Source: Streptomyces chrestomyceticus JCM 4735 (GTDB lineage Bacteria > Actinomycetota > Actinomycetes > Streptomycetales > Streptomycetaceae). Taken from it: a stretch of 64,000 nucleotides of DNA. The stretch is from positions 7,502,001-7,566,000 of the forward strand of contig NZ_BHZC01000001.1 of assembly GCF_003865135.1 (NCBI RefSeq). Reading direction: 5' to 3'. Position numbers and translations under genes: made by a program. Of the stretch, positions 62,408 to 64,000 are shown in pieces. A model generated the notes under the pieces. The model saw nothing but the letters and a program-made list of their open reading frames with translations. It did not search any database and had not been told where the DNA came from. Every line of letters starts with the position of its first letter. The stretch's first letter is position 1.

Positions 62408-63435
62408 TGCCGGGGGAGGAGACGGTGACGGCGGGCGGCGGACCGGCCGGCCAGGCGGCAGCGGGCCGGGTGGCGGGCGGCCGTACGGGTGACGGCCAGG
62501 GTGACGGCCCGAGGGACGGTCAGGGTGACAGCCCGGACGGCGGCCCGGCCCGGCAGGCGAACGGCGACGGGAGCGGCGGGGCGACCGGCAGCGGGAACGG
62601 CAGCGCGCCCGGCGGCATATCCGCCCGTGCCACGGCCCGCCCGGGGCGGCTGACCGCCGAGGCCCTCACCCACGGCGAGCTGACCGTACGCGGACAGGTT
62701 CGCGAGGCGTCCAACGCCGTCCTGTACTGCACGGTCACCCACGGGGACATCAGCGGCACCTGCGTCTACAAGCCCGTCGCCGGCGAGCGCCCGCTGTGGG
62801 ACTTCCCCGACGGCACGCTCGCCCAGCGCGAGGTCGCCGCGTACGAGGTGTCCCGGGCCACCGGCTGGGACCTGGTCCCCACCACCGTGCTGCGCGACGG
62901 CCCGTACGGGCAGGGCATGGTCCAGGAGTGGATCGAGGCGGCGCCCGAGGGCGCGGAGCTGCTGGCGCTGGTCGAGGGGGAGGAGCCGGGGCCCGGCTGG
63001 AAACCGGTGGGTTTCGCCGAAGTGGGCGAAGGGCGTACGGCGCTTCTGGTACACGCCGACGACGAACGGCTGCGGCGCCTGGCCGTGCTGGACGCCGTCA
63101 TCAACAACGGCGACCGCAAGGGCGGCCATCTGCTGCCCGCCGAGGGCGGCCGGCTCTACGCCATCGACCACGGTGTGACCTTCAACGCCGAGGACAAGCT
63201 GCGTACGCTCCTGTGGGGCTGGGCGGGTGAGCCGCTGACCGAGGAGGCCCGCGAGGTGCTGGGGCGGCTCGCCACGGAGCTGGAGGAAGGCGCTCCGCTC
63301 GCCGCCCGGCTCGCCGGACTGATCACCGCGGCCGAGCTGGCGGCGCTGCGCGCCCGGGTGGCGGACCTGCTGCGCACCGGCGTGCACCCGCGGCCCGGCG
63401 GGGACTGGCCGCCGATCCCCTGGCCGCCGGTCTGA
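62407..63435 (+). CDS. SCO1664-family protein (PI3/PI4-kinase-like)
   Basis: The 342-residue protein begins with a disordered Gly/Asp/Pro stretch (about 1-75) built from imperfect GDGQGD repeats. The core shows [60 protein letters not shown] and [10 protein letters not shown], the catalytic-loop and metal-binding pattern of the lipid-kinase-like family. Start ATG 62407 overlaps the DUF3090 stop by one base; ATG 62371 and GTG 62404 are alternatives. Substrate unknown. Confidence 0.88.
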   Translation: MPGEETVTAGGGPAGQAAAGRVAGGRTGDGQGDGPRDGQGDSPDGGPARQANGDGSGGATGSGNGSAPGGISARATARPGRLTAEALTHGELTVRGQVREASNAVLYCTVTHGDISGTCVYKPVAGERPLWDFPDGTLAQREVAAYEVSRATGWDLVPTTVLRDGPYGQGMVQEWIEAAPEGAELLALVEGEEPGPGWKPVGFAEVGEGRTALLVHADDERLRRLAVLDAVINNGDRKGGHLLPAEGGRLYAIDHGVTFNAEDKLRTLLWGWAGEPLTEEAREVLGRLATELEEGAPLAARLAGLITAAELAALRARVADLLRTGVHPRPGGDWPPIPWPPV

Positions 63436-63518
63436 GACGTGGTGGGGGCGGCTTGCGGCACCCGTCGGACCGCTGCTGCGAGGGGCCTCGACGCCCGCTG
63501 TAGTACGTCGTAGCAGGC

Positions 63519-63540
63519 CCGGGGCCTTACCGGGCCCCGG
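63519..63540 (+). terminator. Terminator upstream of mshC
   Basis: CCGGGGCC and GGCCCCGG form an 8-bp stem with a 6-base loop, about 85 bp past the SCO1664-family stop. It should separate that operon from mshC. Confidence 0.65.
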
Positions 63541-63645
63541 CGGCCGCTCGGCCAGCACATTTCTCCCCTCCGCACAAGAGGGCCTTCTCGGCCAAGATCC
63601 GAGGTCCGGTTCGTATGCGGAACGTGCATCCGGTTACGCTCAAGA

Positions 63646-64000
63646 CATGCATGCATGGCCCGCTTCTGAGGTCCCCGCCCTGCCCGGCCAGGGCCGCGAC
63701 CTGAGGATCCACGACACCGCGACCGGCGGACGGGTGACCCTCGCCCCCGGTCCCGTCGCCCGTATCTATGTCTGCGGCATCACGCCGTACGACGCCACCC
63801 ACATGGGGCACGCGGCGACCTACAACGCGTTCGACCTGGTTCAGCGCGTGTGGCTCGACACGAAGCGCCAGGTGCACTACGTGCAGAACGTCACCGACGT
63901 CGACGACCCCCTCCTGGAGCGGGCCCTGGCCACCGGCGACGACTGGACCGCGCTCGCCGAGCGGGAGACCGCCCTGTTCCGCGAGGACATGACGGCCCTG
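63646..64000 (+). CDS. mshC: MshC, cysteine:GlcN-Ins ligase of mycothiol synthesis (5' part)
   Basis: The first 118 codons are inside the window; the gene runs off the right edge. The class I aminoacyl-tRNA-synthetase-like region [18 protein letters not shown] contains the zinc ligand C43 and the HIGH-like HMGH (residues 52-55), followed by [12 protein letters not shown]. MshC joins cysteine to glucosaminyl-inositol using ATP, the third step of mycothiol synthesis. ATG 63646 is the first of three overlapping ATGs. TACGCT, seven bases before the start, could be a -10 box, which would make the transcript almost leaderless. Confidence 0.95.

Overview
This window is a stretch of a Streptomyces-type chromosome. 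The evidence is very high GC with third-position GC bias, GTG and TTG starts next to GGAGG-like ribosome sites, a pair of chaplin genes, the start of mshC (mycothiol ligase) at the right edge, and the families around mshC. From memory, the right half (about 49.9-64 kb) follows the gene order around chpC/chpH and mshC in Streptomyces coelicolor (M20 peptidase, chaplins, DUF5703, RecD-like protein, aldo/keto reductase, F420 oxidoreductase, ferritin-like protein, CorA, phosphatase, DUF3090, SCO1664 family, mshC). No integrase, transposase, CRISPR array or phage block was seen.

Layout. 0-5.4 kb: end of a MaoC-like gene, soxR, and a minus-strand group with a beta-keto acid cleavage enzyme, an OxlT-like transporter, its tiny membrane partner and an amidase. 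5.8-12 kb: a serine hydrolase, an MHS-family transporter, an O-methyltransferase and an exported NamZ-type muramidase. 12-19.3 kb: two acyl-CoA blocks (SDR / acyl-CoA ligase / TetR, and phosphotransferase / acyl-CoA dehydrogenase) whose promoters share a 10-bp half-site, separated by a MarR-GNAT fusion with a perfect operator at its own start. 19.3-26.3 kb: two DUF202 proteins, a NUDIX hydrolase, a TetR-SDR operon, a ferredoxin/metallo-beta-lactamase fusion, a DMT exporter and a KstD-like flavoprotein. 26.5-31.2 kb: amine uptake permease plus copper amine oxidase. 31.3-38.6 kb: a broken phosphotransferase, a divergent ferredoxin-like/P450 pair, an ABC-F gene with an attenuator-like leader, then NUDIX, HAD, DUF6314 and a methyltransferase. 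38.7-45.9 kb: DegT aminotransferase, methyltransferase, a LuxE/LuxC-like carboxylate-reducing pair, a DUF1611 protein and an SMP-30 protein. 46-48.2 kb: an XRE / ImmA-IrrE protease / multi-TM membrane protein triad. Then tRNA-Leu(GAG) and the conserved chaplin-mshC region.

The best leads are: (1) the leader of the ABC-F gene, with a three-residue upstream ORF and mutually exclusive hairpins; (2) the LuxE/LuxC-like pair next to an aminotransferase, which could turn a carboxylic acid into an aldehyde and then an amine; (3) a RecD-like protein that has lost its Walker A and B residues; (4) the XRE/ImmA/membrane-protein relay; (5) a short palindromic repeat inserted in frame inside an acyl-CoA dehydrogenase. 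Four genes carry apparent one-base deletions in short G/C runs, so either several genes are decaying or the assembly has homopolymer errors; this must be settled before trusting those gene calls.
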